A DNA stretch of 64,000 bases from Martelella sp. NC20 (lineage in GTDB: Bacteria > Pseudomonadota > Alphaproteobacteria > Rhizobiales > Rhizobiaceae). The DNA is taken from contig NZ_CP054861.1 in the NCBI RefSeq assembly GCF_013459645.1, positions 1,600,001 through 1,664,000 of the forward strand, given 5' to 3'. Below the pieces are notes generated by a model, which saw nothing but the letters and a program-made list of their open reading frames with translations, made no database searches and had not been told where the DNA came from. Made by a program: the position numbers and the translations under genes. How positions within the stretch are numbered: the stretch's first letter is position 1; every line of letters begins with the position of its first letter. This document shows, piece by piece, positions 35,140 to 44,651 of this stretch.

Positions 35140-36186
35140 ATGTCGATTTTCGAGCATCAAGATTTTGACAATCACGAAACCGTGGTCTTTGCCCGCGATC
35201 AGGCCTCCGGCCTCAGAGCCATCATCGCGCTGCACTCGACACGGCTCGGGCCGGCCACCGGCGGATGCCGCCTGTGGGCCTATGACAGCGAGGCCGATGC
35301 CCTCAAAGACGCGCTCCGCCTTTCGCGCGGCATGAGCTTCAAGAACGCGGCGGCAGGCCTCAATCTCGGGGGAGGCAAGGGCGTTATCATGCTGGAACCG
35401 GGTCAGTCGAAAACGCCGGAGCTGATGCGCGCCTTCGGGCGTGCCGTCGAGCGTCTGAACGGCGCCTATATCACCGCTGAAGACGTGGGCGTCGATACCG
35501 ATGACATGGCAGAGGTTCGAACCGAGACCCGCCATGTCACCGGCCTTGCGGATGGCGCGCTGGCAAGTGGCGACCCGTCGCCCGTCACCGCCAGAGGGGT
35601 GTTCGAATCGATGAAGACCGCGGCGCGGCTCGTCCTGAAGCGGGAGAGCCTTGCCGGTCGTCATGTCGCCGTTCAGGGGCTTGGGCATGTGGGGTGGCGG
35701 CTCTGCGAACTGCTCAACGCAGACGGCGCCAGTCTCACCGTGGCCGATATCAACGGGGAGCATCTGGAAAAGGCGCAGGTTGCTTTCGACGCCGGCATCG
35801 CCGACACGAAGGACATCCACAAGATCGACTGCGATATCTTCGCCCCATGCGCGCTTGGCGGTATCCTGACGCGGCAAACGGTTCCGGAGGTTCGGGCGCG
35901 TCTCATCGTCGGGGCGGCAAACAATCAGCTTGCCGAGGAGAGTCTGGCCGGCGCTCTGCAGGAGCGGGGCATTACCTATCTGCCCGACTTCATCGTCAAT
36001 GCCGGCGGCATCATGAACGCCGCCGCGGAAATCGAAGGGGTCGTGGCCAAAAGCTGGATCGAGGAGAAGCTTTCAGGTCTTCAGGACCAGATCGAAAGGA
36101 TCCTCGAACACGCCGCAGTTGAAAGCCGCCCGCCGCACCAGATTGCAATCGAAATTGCCGGCAAACGGCTGGCAATGGCCCGATGA
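35140..36186 (+). CDS. Leu/Phe/Val-type amino acid dehydrogenase
   Basis: 348 residues, Glu/Leu/Phe/Val dehydrogenase family. LGPATGGCRLW, the catalytic-lysine loop LNLGGGKGVIML, the ITAEDVGVDTDDM motif and the NAD-binding GLGHVGWRL are those of leucine/phenylalanine dehydrogenases. It oxidatively deaminates an L-amino acid to a 2-oxo acid with NAD+. Position after a racemase and HyuAB suggests that it removes the nitrogen of the released amino acid. Which side chain is used cannot be told. The stop overlaps the next start by ATGA. Confidence 0.9.
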   Translation: MSIFEHQDFDNHETVVFARDQASGLRAIIALHSTRLGPATGGCRLWAYDSEADALKDALRLSRGMSFKNAAAGLNLGGGKGVIMLEPGQSKTPELMRAFGRAVERLNGAYITAEDVGVDTDDMAEVRTETRHVTGLADGALASGDPSPVTARGVFESMKTAARLVLKRESLAGRHVAVQGLGHVGWRLCELLNADGASLTVADINGEHLEKAQVAFDAGIADTKDIHKIDCDIFAPCALGGILTRQTVPEVRARLIVGAANNQLAEESLAGALQERGITYLPDFIVNAGGIMNAAAEIEGVVAKSWIEEKLSGLQDQIERILEHAAVESRPPHQIAIEIAGKRLAMAR

Positions 36187-36797
36187 AACCTGGAACCAGC
36201 CTTTCGGGGTCGGTTAGAAAGGCCCTGGACGATGTTCAGGGCCTCAGTTTCGGTCTCGTATCCACGGCGCTCGGTTTTGTCTGTCTGCAGGCAGCCGGCC
36301 TGATGACGGGCCAGACCGCCGGTCTGGCGATCATCATCGCCCATCTCACCGGCTGGTCATTCGGCCTGTGTTTCTTTGTCGTCAACCTGCCGTTCTATCT
36401 GATCGGATACCGGCTGACCGGTTTAGGCTTCATTTTGCGCACATTCGTCTGTGTCACGGTCCTTTCTGTGCTGGTCGCGTTTCTTCCCGGGCTTTTTGCC
36501 TTCAAAACGCTGAACCCGCTTGCCGCGGCAATCGCCTTCGGGGTGCTTGTCGGCCTGGGCCTTCTCGGCATTATCCGCCATGGCGGCTCGCTTGGCGGTA
36601 TCGGTATTGCTGCCCTGGTCGTTCAGGCACGCTGGAAAATTCCGGCGGGCTATGTGCAACTCGCGTCCGACATTCTGATTTTCTGCTGCGGTCTCTTCCT
36701 GTTTCCGCTCGACCTGATGGTCAATTCCTTTATTGGCGCCGTCATCCTCAATGCCGTCATCGCCTGGAACCACCGCTCCGGACGGTATATCGGCTAA
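36183..36797 (+). CDS. YitT-family membrane protein
   Basis: 204 residues with five or six hydrophobic segments: SFGLVSTALGFVCLQAAGLM at the start, GGSLGGIGIAALVV in the middle and the C-terminal SFIGAVILNAVIAWN. It matches the short YitT/DUF161 family lacking the cytoplasmic DUF2179 domain. Function of the family is not known; a role in export or in membrane homeostasis is possible. It is co-translated with the dehydrogenase, so the operon 24186-36797 ends here. A short GCCGG-CGAA-CCGGC hairpin (36892-36905) lies between it and the convergent ureohydrolase. Confidence 0.8.
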   Translation: MKPGTSLSGSVRKALDDVQGLSFGLVSTALGFVCLQAAGLMTGQTAGLAIIIAHLTGWSFGLCFFVVNLPFYLIGYRLTGLGFILRTFVCVTVLSVLVAFLPGLFAFKTLNPLAAAIAFGVLVGLGLLGIIRHGGSLGGIGIAALVVQARWKIPAGYVQLASDILIFCCGLFLFPLDLMVNSFIGAVILNAVIAWNHRSGRYIG

Positions 36798-36947
36798 GGC
36801 CATAGCTGCCGATGTGGATACCGGTTTTACAGCCCGGTCCCAAACGCAATAAACAGAGCCTCGAACTGGCCTCGCCATCGGAACATGGCGTGCCGGCGAA
36901 CCGGCGCACAGTTTGCAGCCGTCACGGCGCCAGATAAACGCGCTGAT

Positions 36948-37895
36948 CTACCGCGCCGCGAACACTCTCCCGATGGCGTTCAGCAGGATCTGGGCGGCGA
37001 GGATGGCGGTCGTTCCGGTATGGTCGTAGTCAGGCGCGACCTCGACCAGATCGATGCCGACGATCTGACCGCGTTTTGCCAGGCCCGCGACAAGCTCCAG
37101 CACTTCGTAATAGAGGAAACCGCCATGGCTCGGCGTGCCGGTTCCGGGCGCGATCGAGGGGTCGAAGCCATCGATGTCGATTGAGAGGTAGTAGCGCTTT
37201 CGGGCAGGGATGCGGGCAAGAACGGCCTCCACGCCCTGTTTGCGAAACTGGCGGACTGACAGAATGTCGGATCCTTGCGCCCGGGCATATTCATAGCCTT
37301 CCCTTGCCGTGGACGACACGTTGCGGATGCCGATCTGGGTCATGCCCGTGACCCAGGGCTTTTCGGAGGCGCGGCGCATCGGGCTGCCGTGGCCGAAGCG
37401 GACGCCATGACGCTCGTCGACGAAATCGAGATGGGCGTCGACCTGCACCAGATGAACCGGCTCCTCGTCGGAAAACGCATTGATGCAGGGAATGTTGACC
37501 GAGTGATCGCCGCCGAGCACCACCGGCAGCGCGCCGGCAGACAGAATCTTGCGCACGCCGAATTCGATATTGGCGTGGCTTTTCATCGTGTCGGTATGGA
37601 TGATGTCGGCGTCGCCGAGATCGACCATCCGCACCCCTTCGAGATAGGTCACGTCGTCCTCGTGATCGTAGGCGCCGGCATGGCCGAAGGAAAACAGCGT
37701 GGAGGCCTCGCGGATGCCGCGCGGACCGAAGCGCGCGCCGGCGCGCCATTGCGTGCCGAAATCAAAGGGCGCGCCGAGGATCGCCACGTCGGCGTCGATC
37801 GCATCCCAGTTCTCGACATAGGGGCTCTTGGCAAAGGTGGAGATGCCGACGAAGGGCAGGTTCAGACGTCCGCTGTCATAGCCGTGGGCGGTCAT
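36948..37895 (-). CDS. Agmatinase/arginase-family ureohydrolase
   Basis: 315 residues. All dimanganese-site signatures are visible: LGGDHSVNI, VQVDAHLDF and SIDIDGFDPSIAPGTGTP, with the QWRAGARFGPRGIR start typical of agmatinase-like enzymes. It hydrolyses a guanidino group to urea and an amine or acid. Close to a polar amino-acid ABC transporter, the substrate may be agmatine, a guanidino acid or a related compound; the family is known to include guanidinopropionase and guanidinobutyrase. Last gene of a reverse operon. Confidence 0.9.
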   Translation of the reverse strand: MTAHGYDSGRLNLPFVGISTFAKSPYVENWDAIDADVAILGAPFDFGTQWRAGARFGPRGIREASTLFSFGHAGAYDHEDDVTYLEGVRMVDLGDADIIHTDTMKSHANIEFGVRKILSAGALPVVLGGDHSVNIPCINAFSDEEPVHLVQVDAHLDFVDERHGVRFGHGSPMRRASEKPWVTGMTQIGIRNVSSTAREGYEYARAQGSDILSVRQFRKQGVEAVLARIPARKRYYLSIDIDGFDPSIAPGTGTPSHGGFLYYEVLELVAGLAKRGQIVGIDLVEVAPDYDHTGTTAILAAQILLNAIGRVFAAR

Positions 37896-37914
37896 GGCGT
37901 TTCCTTTCGAGATG

Positions 37915-38697
37915 TCAGAGCGCGCGCTCGCGCCAGGTCTGTAGAAATTGGGTCAGGCGCTCGCTTTTCGGCTTTGCGAACAGTCGTGCGGGCGGGCCTT
38001 CCTCGACGATCCTGCCGCCATCCATGAACACGACGCGGTTTGCGGCGTGCGCGGCAAAGCCCATTTCATGGGTGACGATGACCATGGTCATGCCCTCGGC
38101 GGCGAGCGTCTTCATCACCGCGAGGACCTCGCCGACCAGTTCGGGATCGAGCGCCGAGGTCGGTTCGTCGAACAGCATCGCCTTCGGCTTCATCGCCAGC
38201 GCCCTTGCGATTGCGACGCGTTGCTTCTGCCCGCCGGACAGGCTCTCCGGGCGGCGGTCGGCGAAGTCGGCGAGGCCGACCTTGTCGAGCACGGCGCTTC
38301 CCGCCTTGTCGGCCTCGGCGCGCGAGACGCGCTGGACCAGCCGCAGAGCCAGCGTGACGTTTTCGAGAACGCTCATATGCGGCCACAGGTGGAAATGCTG
38401 GAATACCATGCCGAGCGGACGGCGGATTTCAGACAGCGCCTTTCCGCGCATCCGTTCGCGCCCGAGCGGTGTTTCCCGCCATCCGATCAACCGGCCGAAA
38501 ATCTCGACGTTGCCGCCTTCATAGGCATCGAGAAAGGCCATAGCGCGCAGGAGCGTGCTCTTGCCTGAGCCCGAAGGACCGATGATGCATAAAACGTCGC
38601 GATCGTTCACCTCGAGATCGATGCCGCAAAGCACCGTCTTGTCGCCGAAGCGCTTTTCCAGTCCGCGAATGGAAATGGCCGGTTTTGTCTTGCTCAT
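37915..38697 (-). CDS. Polar amino acid ABC transporter, ATP-binding protein
   Basis: 260 residues from ATG 38697. Walker [16 protein letters not shown]-loop [18 protein letters not shown], signature [15 protein letters not shown] and Walker [14 protein letters not shown] fit the HisP/GlnQ group. It begins 1 nt after the permease stop and ends 20 nt before the ureohydrolase start, so all form one operon. Confidence 0.93.
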   Translation of the reverse strand: MSKTKPAISIRGLEKRFGDKTVLCGIDLEVNDRDVLCIIGPSGSGKSTLLRAMAFLDAYEGGNVEIFGRLIGWRETPLGRERMRGKALSEIRRPLGMVFQHFHLWPHMSVLENVTLALRLVQRVSRAEADKAGSAVLDKVGLADFADRRPESLSGGQKQRVAIARALAMKPKAMLFDEPTSALDPELVGEVLAVMKTLAAEGMTMVIVTHEMGFAAHAANRVVFMDGGRIVEEGPPARLFAKPKSERLTQFLQTWRERAL

Positions 38698-38698
38698 G

Positions 38699-39349
38699 TC
38701 AGATGCCCCTCGCTGCAAGGCGGCGTTCAAGATGGAGGCCAAGCTGCGACAGGGCTTCGACGATCGCCCAGTAAATCAGCGCGATGGTGAGGTAAGGCGT
38801 GACGACCGCGAAGCTGATCGAACTGATGGTGCCGGCGACCTTGGTCAGCTCGCCGAGCGTGATGACCGACAGGACCGAGGATTCCTTCACCAGATTGATC
38901 GCCTGGCCGATGGACGGCGGCAGGGTCAGCGCCAGCGCCTGGGGAAGCTCGATGTGACGGAACGACTGGCCGGGATTGAGTCCCAGCATCGCGGCCGCCT
39001 CGATTTCGCCGTCGGGCACCGCATTGAAGCCGGCGCGGAAAATCTCCGCGAAAGGGCCGGCGCCGTAAAGTCCGAGACCGGCAATGCCGGCGAAATAGGG
39101 GCTGAGGACGAGGCCGAATTGCGGGCCGCCGTAATAGATCAGGAACAGGACCAGCGCCAGCGGCGCGCCGCGCGCAAACTCGACATAGAGCCGTGCGGGG
39201 ATCGAGACCAGACGCGAGGAGCTGCGCAGGGCCGCGGAAAGCGCTATGCCGAGGAGGACGGCGATCGCGATCCCGGCCAATGACACCGTCAGCGTTGTCA
39301 CGAGCCCGGAGAAATAAAGCGGGAGATCCGTCACAAAATCATGGCTCAT
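38699..39349 (-). CDS. Polar amino acid ABC transporter, permease
   Basis: 216 residues, HisM/HisQ type, with four or five hydrophobic segments. [20 protein letters not shown] and the EAA loop [20 protein letters not shown] are conserved. It overlaps the second permease by ATGA. Confidence 0.9.
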   Translation of the reverse strand: MSHDFVTDLPLYFSGLVTTLTVSLAGIAIAVLLGIALSAALRSSSRLVSIPARLYVEFARGAPLALVLFLIYYGGPQFGLVLSPYFAGIAGLGLYGAGPFAEIFRAGFNAVPDGEIEAAAMLGLNPGQSFRHIELPQALALTLPPSIGQAINLVKESSVLSVITLGELTKVAGTISSISFAVVTPYLTIALIYWAIVEALSQLGLHLERRLAARGI

Positions 39350-39996
39350 CTTGCCGGCCTGCCTTTCAGGCGCTTTTCAACGAAGATACCGGCGCCGGCC
39401 AGTAACGCGCCGACGATGACGTAGAGCAGCAGCGCGGATGTGTAGGCGTCCAGCGGCCTGAAGGTGCTGGCGGCGACCTGTTGCGCCCGTCGGGTCAGGT
39501 CGGTGACCGCGATCACCGAGACGAGCGAGGAGTTCTTGACGAGCGCCTGCATCTCGCCGATCAGCGCCGGCAGCATGGTGCGCAACGCCTGCGGTGCCTC
39601 GACCCGCAGGAATGTCTGGGGCGCGGACAGTCCCAGCATGGCGGCGGCCTCGCGCTCGCCCTTTGGGACCGCTTGAAGACCTGCACGGTAGATTTCGGAC
39701 TGGAAGGCGGCGGTGTTGAGCGCCAGCGCCAGAATTGCCGCCGCCACCGGCTGCAGGTCGAGCCCGAGAAAGGGCAGGAGATAGAAGACGATCAGCAATT
39801 GCACCAGAATGGGCGTGCCGCGCCAGAAGGAGACGTAGAGCGCGGCGCAGCCTTTGGGAACGCCGCCGCCGCGTCTGGCCGCGGCGATGGCGAGCGCCAG
39901 CGGCGCGCCGAGCAGGAGGGCGGTGAGGCTGACGCCTACCGTCGTGACGAGACCGTCGAAAAGGACCGGCCAGATGCCGGCGTCAGCCCGGGTCAT
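39346..39996 (-). CDS. Polar amino acid ABC transporter, permease
   Basis: 216 residues from ATG 39996. It has LYVSFWRGTPILVQLLIVFY after the first helices and the coupling loop [20 protein letters not shown]. It forms a heterodimer with the other permease. The binding-protein stop is 19 nt upstream. Confidence 0.9.
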   Translation of the reverse strand: MTRADAGIWPVLFDGLVTTVGVSLTALLLGAPLALAIAAARRGGGVPKGCAALYVSFWRGTPILVQLLIVFYLLPFLGLDLQPVAAAILALALNTAAFQSEIYRAGLQAVPKGEREAAAMLGLSAPQTFLRVEAPQALRTMLPALIGEMQALVKNSSLVSVIAVTDLTRRAQQVAASTFRPLDAYTSALLLYVIVGALLAGAGIFVEKRLKGRPAR

Positions 39997-40015
39997 GACC
40001 AGCCCTCGCTTTCGC

Positions 40016-40858
40016 TTACTCGGCGGCCGGCAGGGAGAGCGGCAGCTCCATCGGCGCGCCGAACCATTTCGTCTGCAACTCGGCAAGCTTGCCGGTTTCG
40101 TTGAGCCTGGCGAGTTCACCATCCATGAACGCGTTCAGCGTGTCGCTGTCGGCATCGTTGCGGCCGGCCCAGGAAAAATAGGTCTTGGGTCCGAAGGTCG
40201 GCAGAACCACCTCGAAGACATCGGGTCGCTGGCGCGCGGCTTCGAGAAGATTGGGCAGCGAGTTCACCACCGCCTGAATGCGGCCTGCGGCGAGATCGGC
40301 GTAGGCTTCGGTGAAATCGGTGTAGGTCTTTACCGTCACCGCGCCGCCGCCGGATTTCAGCGTGTCGGCGAAGGTTTCGAGTGCTGCAAGCTGCGCGGAA
40401 CCGGCCTGGGAGCCGACCGCCTTGCCGGCGATATCTTCAGGCGCTGTGATTTCCGTGTCGCCCTTGCGTTTCAGGATCGCCATCGTCGCATCGGCGATCG
40501 GCGTCGAGAGGTGATAGGCCTGCATGCGCTCCGGCGTGACCGTGACGGAGGTTACCACATAGTCGAAGCGGCTTGCGGCGAGACCCGGCAGAATGCCCTG
40601 CCATGGCAGGTCGAGACGGTTGAGTTCCACGCCGGGCAGGTCTTTCATGATTTCCACCATGATATCGGCCGAATAGCCTACGATCTGGCCATTTTCGACG
40701 AATTCGAACGGCGCGAACCGGGCCTCGGTCGCGACGGTGAATTCCTTGTCCGCCTTGATCCTGTCGAGCAGATCCTCGGCGCTGGCGATGTTTGCACAAA
40801 GGCTGACTGCGATGGCAGCGCCGATCAGCAGGAATTTCGGGTTCAACACGCTTTTCAT
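40016..40858 (-). CDS. Polar amino acid ABC transporter, substrate-binding protein
   Basis: 280 residues from ATG 40858, SBP_bac_3 family. Signal peptide about residues 1-27 with cleavage after NIASA. The ligand-domain start KEFTVATEARFAPFEF, NGQIVGYSADIMVEIMK and VVTSVTVTPERMQ are those of HisJ/ArtJ-like proteins. The Arg in TPERMQAY is the usual amino-acid carboxylate contact. First gene of the operon, divergent from lysR. Confidence 0.92.
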   Translation of the reverse strand: MKSVLNPKFLLIGAAIAVSLCANIASAEDLLDRIKADKEFTVATEARFAPFEFVENGQIVGYSADIMVEIMKDLPGVELNRLDLPWQGILPGLAASRFDYVVTSVTVTPERMQAYHLSTPIADATMAILKRKGDTEITAPEDIAGKAVGSQAGSAQLAALETFADTLKSGGGAVTVKTYTDFTEAYADLAAGRIQAVVNSLPNLLEAARQRPDVFEVVLPTFGPKTYFSWAGRNDADSDTLNAFMDGELARLNETGKLAELQTKWFGAPMELPLSLPAAE

Positions 40859-40929
40859 GGTTCCGTTCCCCTTTTTTGTAATGACTGGAACCGAGAAGAG
40901 CATGGACATAGAGGCAGAAAAATAGGAAA

Positions 40930-40946
40930 GATATGGAACTCATATC
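40930..40946. promoter_or_regulatory. LysR-type binding box
   Basis: GATATG (40930-40935) and CATATC (40941-40946) form a perfect inverted repeat with a 5-nt spacer, with the T-N11-A pattern of LysR sites. It lies in the 111-bp divergent region between the binding-protein start (40858) and lysR start (40970), 24 bp before the latter. Confidence 0.6.
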
Positions 40947-40969
40947 AGGAAAATTGATGTAATTGCGAT

Positions 40970-41926
40970 ATGCAGCTTGCCCAGACCGACCTTCGCTCGC
41001 TCACCGTTTTCCGCGCTGTCGTCGAACACCAGAGCTTCCTCGGCGCGCAGATCGCGCTTGGCCTCAGCCAGTCGGCGGTGAGCTTTCACATCAAGGCGCT
41101 TGAGGAGAGACTGGGGTTCACGCTCTGCCGGCGGGGTCGATCCGGTTTTGAGCTGACGGATCGCGGCGCGATGCTGCATGAGCGCTCGAAGACGCTGTTT
41201 CTGGCGCTCAACGCCTTTGAAAGCGAGATCGGGACGCTGAAGAACCGCATCACCGGGACGCTGCGGCTCGGCCTGGTGGACAATACGATCACCGACCGGG
41301 ATATGCCGATCCACAAGGTGATTGCCCGCATCGCCGACAAAGCGCCGGAAGCGCGCGTTGAGCTGACGATCGATACCCCCGACGCGCTCCTGACCGAGAT
41401 CGCAAATGGCGGTCTCGATATCGCGATCCTTCCCGAGACCCAGCCCTATCAGGGATTGCAGCTTTCCCGCCTCAGGGAGGAGGCCCACTCGCTTTATTGC
41501 GGCAAGGGTCATCCGTTGTTTGCGGTGGCGGAAGAGGCGCTGTCCGTGGTCCGGATCGAAGCGTTCGATTTCGTCGTCAGGCCCTATGCCAATATGAGAG
41601 AATTGCAGCATTTTCCGAAAGCGCGCGCCCGCGCCACCGCCTCCAACATGGAAGCCCAGGCCATGTTCGTCATGTCGGGCCGCTATCTCGGCTATCTGCC
41701 GGATCACTTCGCCGAGGAGCGTGTCCAGCAGGGCATTTTCCGCCCGCTGATGGCCGGGACGACCGCGATCCGGTCGACATTCGTGATCGCCACGCGGGCG
41801 GCCGAAAAACCGTCCACGATCATCGACTTCTTCATTCGCGAGCTTGCAGGCTTCGCGTCCGAAGCCCTGCACGGGCAGAAAAGACATTCAGCAGCAGGGG
41901 GCCGGATTGAGCGAAAAACTCGATGA
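40970..41926 (+). CDS. LysR-family transcriptional regulator
   Basis: 318 residues. The winged helix-turn-helix is in LRSLTVFRAVVEHQSFLGAQ with ALGLSQSAVSFHIKALEERL (about residues 8-45), followed by the linker helix and an effector domain starting GTLRLGLVDNTI. Divergent from the amino-acid ABC/ureohydrolase operon and behind a LysR box, so it probably activates that operon in response to the imported compound. The beta-lactamase-fold gene starts within its 3' end. Confidence 0.92.
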   Translation: MQLAQTDLRSLTVFRAVVEHQSFLGAQIALGLSQSAVSFHIKALEERLGFTLCRRGRSGFELTDRGAMLHERSKTLFLALNAFESEIGTLKNRITGTLRLGLVDNTITDRDMPIHKVIARIADKAPEARVELTIDTPDALLTEIANGGLDIAILPETQPYQGLQLSRLREEAHSLYCGKGHPLFAVAEEALSVVRIEAFDFVVRPYANMRELQHFPKARARATASNMEAQAMFVMSGRYLGYLPDHFAEERVQQGIFRPLMAGTTAIRSTFVIATRAAEKPSTIIDFFIRELAGFASEALHGQKRHSAAGGRIERKTR

Positions 41927-42953
41927 CAACGCGGAAGCCTTTCTCCGGGAGATGGTTGCAAGCGAACACTTTTCCGGCGTCGTTCTGGTCACGTCCCGGG
42001 AGCGGACCGTTCACAAGCGCGCCTATGGGCCGTCAGGAAAGGTTCAGCCGAACCGGACGGACCGCCGGCTGCACGTCGGTTCGCTCACAAAACAATTCAC
42101 GGCAGTAGCCATCATGCAGCTGGTAGAGACCGGGGCGATCAAACTCGATGAGCCGATCAACGCCCTGCTGCCGGAGACGTACCGCGCGCGCATCTGGAGC
42201 GAAATTTCCCTCAGCCATCTTCTGACCCACACCAGCGGAATCCCCGATTACGCGGTCGTCCGCGAATACTACGATGTTGTAGATGGATGGGCGTTTTCCG
42301 CGACAATCGACGGCATGATCCGGGAGGCGATGGGAAGCCCGCTCAACTTCGCGCCCGGCGCGCGGTTTCAATATTCAAACATCGGCTTCACCTTGCTCGG
42401 CAAGATCATCGAGCATGGCACAGGGCGTCGTTACGGCGACTATATCAGGCAAGAGCTTCTGGATCCCCTCGGCATGGCGGATTCCGAAATTCATGACGAA
42501 GGCTTCCGGTCGCGGCCGGACGACGCTCCGGGTCTTCGGTGGGACGATAGCGCCTGCGGGCATGTCGCGGATGACATCGTGTCTCTGCCCGTCACCCCCG
42601 CCGATGGCGGTCTGGTGACCACCGCGGATGATTTTGCGCGATGGGTGAGCGTCTACAGGCGCATGGCGCTTCCGGAGCTTACGAAACCATCCCTTGAGCG
42701 CATGCTTCAGCCGGTCGTGCCCATCGATGCGACGCGCTGGCCTGGACGCGATCTGCGCGGCCCGGCCTGCTACGGTTTTGGCGTGATGAGAAGCGGCGAC
42801 CTGATCATGCATGAGGGTAGCATTGTCGGGTTCCGGAGCTATTTTATCTACAGCCTCAATGACGATCTGCTGATCGCGGTCTTTTCCAACAATACGGCCA
42901 ACGATGTTTTTCGAATAGCCGCAGGGCTTTTCGGCCTATACGATCGCGCATGA
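41907..42953 (+). CDS. Serine beta-lactamase/transpeptidase-fold hydrolase (class C-like)
   Basis: 348 residues from a TTG at 41907, chosen because an AGGGGG site lies 7 nt upstream and the frame overlaps lysR by 20 nt. The three penicillin-recognition motifs are present: SLTK (Ser59-Lys62), YSN in RFQYSNIGFT and HEGS near the C-terminus. No signal peptide is seen, so it is likely cytoplasmic and an esterase or peptidase of the EstB/D-aminopeptidase group, not a resistance enzyme. Overlap with lysR suggests that both are made from one transcript. Confidence 0.85.
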   Translation: MSEKLDDNAEAFLREMVASEHFSGVVLVTSRERTVHKRAYGPSGKVQPNRTDRRLHVGSLTKQFTAVAIMQLVETGAIKLDEPINALLPETYRARIWSEISLSHLLTHTSGIPDYAVVREYYDVVDGWAFSATIDGMIREAMGSPLNFAPGARFQYSNIGFTLLGKIIEHGTGRRYGDYIRQELLDPLGMADSEIHDEGFRSRPDDAPGLRWDDSACGHVADDIVSLPVTPADGGLVTTADDFARWVSVYRRMALPELTKPSLERMLQPVVPIDATRWPGRDLRGPACYGFGVMRSGDLIMHEGSIVGFRSYFIYSLNDDLLIAVFSNNTANDVFRIAAGLFGLYDRA

Positions 42954-43019
42954 GCACCGGTGAAGGCACGGCATGGCAACGCGCTGGCCGCTGCTGCCGC
43001 GCAGGCGCCGTGCGCCCGC

Positions 43020-43198
43020 TCATCCATCTGTCGAGCGGGTGAGCTCCTCCCACGCGGCAATTTCCTCATTCATGCGTTCAATCCGTTCATTCACCAGTTT
43101 AAGGGCGTCGCTTCCCAGCAATAGCTACGGCGGTGGATTGTCGGAAGCGATCAGTGTCAGCACTGCTGCGGCCAGTTTGTCGGGGTCGCCCAATAGCC
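43020..43198 (-). pseudogene. SDR-family oxidoreductase, C-terminal fragment
   Basis: In the reverse frame ending TGA at 43020-43022 one reads LGDPDKLAAAVLTLIASDNPP, a TAG stop, then LLLGSDALKLVNERIERMN and EEIAAWEELTRSTDG. This is the C-terminal end of SDRs of the oxidoreductase group with a GDPxKxAxA and LLLGSDAL pattern. It is 59 codons long with one internal stop; the cofactor and catalytic parts are absent. Dead fragment. Confidence 0.6.
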
Positions 43199-43204
43199 TT
43201 TCTG

Positions 43205-43636
43205 TCCTGGTACCAGCGAGGACCGCTCGTTGTCGGCGGCGTCCTCATTGGCGCCGGGCTCTATCAGGTGTCGCCCTTAAAGGAAGTCTGCCTCAACCAT
43301 TGCCGTTCCCCGCTTGCGTTTCTTGCGCATTACTGGAAGCCGGGCAAACTTGGCGCGCTCCAGATGGGCGCTCGTCATGCAGTTGTTTGCGTCGGATGCT
43401 GCTGGGCCATGATGGGTGTCATGTTCGCCGTCGGCACCATGAACCTCGTCTGGATGGCATTGCTGACAGTCTTCATGTTCGCAGAAAAGGTAATGCCATA
43501 TGGCAGGGTGACGGCATTCTCGATAGCCTCCATCCTCGTCGTCATGGGCGGATGGATAGCAGTTTCTCCAGATACAGCACCGTTGTTGAAGGACCCGCTG
43601 ATTTACGGCTCCAGCATCTGCCGAAGCATATTTTGA
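43205..43636 (+). pseudogene. DUF2182 membrane protein fragment
   Basis: The frame reads LVVGGVLIGAGLYQVSPLKE, then CLNHCRSPLAFL, MGARHAVVCVGCCWAMMGVM and four hydrophobic segments. The YQxxPLKxxCLxHCRSP and GxRHGxxCxGCCWxLM patterns are those of the DUF2182 predicted metal-binding membrane family. Family members have further N-terminal helices that are missing; the codons before 43205 do not continue the domain. The frame itself is open, so a short protein could be made, but I judge it a remnant. Confidence 0.55.
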
Positions 43637-43685
43637 ACGCCGGGAATATCCATGAGTTGTCCCTTGCATCCGGCGAACCGCCTGG

Positions 43686-43757
43686 CATCAGAAGGCCGGG
43701 CGTCCTGCTGCCTCGTCGTGTAGGTCAAGCGACGATTTGCCCGATCCGGACACGCCG
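43686..43757 (-). pseudogene. UvrA-like P-loop fragment
   Basis: On the reverse strand TGVSGSGKSSL is followed by DLHDEAAGRPAF and a stop. TGVSGSGKSSL is the characteristic Walker A of UvrA and UvrA-like drug-resistance ATPases, but the continuation does not match. It directly abuts the IS21 left end. Only about 23 codons, so the call rests on the P-loop alone. Confidence 0.35.
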
Positions 43758-43892
43758 GTATGTCAACGGCGGCGTAAAAACCGGCCACGGGGCGGAGCAA
43801 AAGTCGGCCACTTTGGACGCCGGTATGAGACCCGCGGGAGGGCGTAGCCCGAGCGGGGGTCTCATACCGGCGTAGCGATTTTCTGAAGGGTT

Positions 43893-44651
43893 TCAGCCAG
43901 CCTTTCTGGCGCGGCTTTGGGCGAGACGATAGCTGTCGCCATTCATTTCGAGAATGTTGACGTGGTGGGTGACGCGGTCGAGCAGAGCGCCAGTCAGTCG
44001 CTCGGATCCCAGGATTTCTGTCCATTCGTCAAAGGGCAGATTGCTGGTGATCAGGGTGGCGCCCCGCTCATAGCGTTGCGAGATCAACTCGAACAGCAGC
44101 TCCGCGCCGGTCTTTGACAACGGCACGAAGCCAAGTTCGTCGATGATCAGCAGCTTGTATCCTGCCATCTGCTTCTGGAAACGTAGGAGACGCCGCTCGT
44201 CACGGGCCTCCATCATCTCGCTGACCATGGCAGCTGCTGTGGTGAAGCCAACGGACAGGCCCTTCTGGCAGGCGGCCAGGCCAAGGGCGAGCGCTATGTG
44301 CGTCTTCCCGGTTCCGCTGGGGCCGAGAGCGATGACGTTCTCGCGACGCTCGATCCATTCGCAGCGGGCCAGTTCCAGCACCTGCATCTTGTTGAGCTTC
44401 GGTATGGCGGTAAAATCGAAACTGTCGAGGCTTTTGACAACCGGGAATTTGGCTGCCTTGATACGGCGCTCGACCTTGCGGCGATCCCGTTCGATCATTT
44501 CCCGCTCGGCAAGCCGGGTGAGGTATCCGATATGATCAACGCCCTCGGTGGCGCAAAGCCGGGCCAGTTTCTGATACTCCCGCTGGAAGGTCGGCAGCTT
44601 CAGGCTCTTGAGGTCGTGGGCAAGCAGGATCTCGGGTGCTTCGGTGCTCAT
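43893..44651 (-). CDS. istB: IS21-family helper ATPase IstB
   Basis: 252 residues, AAA+ DnaC-like. N-terminal helical part, then Walker A GPSGTGKTHIALALG, Walker B KLLIIDELGF and the sensor region TSNLPFDEW. It regulates the IstA transposase and target choice. Its start overlaps the istA stop by 4 nt, as usual. Confidence 0.93.
   Translation of the reverse strand: MSTEAPEILLAHDLKSLKLPTFQREYQKLARLCATEGVDHIGYLTRLAEREMIERDRRKVERRIKAAKFPVVKSLDSFDFTAIPKLNKMQVLELARCEWIERRENVIALGPSGTGKTHIALALGLAACQKGLSVGFTTAAAMVSEMMEARDERRLLRFQKQMAGYKLLIIDELGFVPLSKTGAELLFELISQRYERGATLITSNLPFDEWTEILGSERLTGALLDRVTHHVNILEMNGDSYRLAQSRARKAG

Noticed and set aside
43603..44025. Reverse frame across the IS21 left border as a gene
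   Set aside because: It joins IS-end DNA, istB in another frame and debris; no domain is seen apart from the debris itself.
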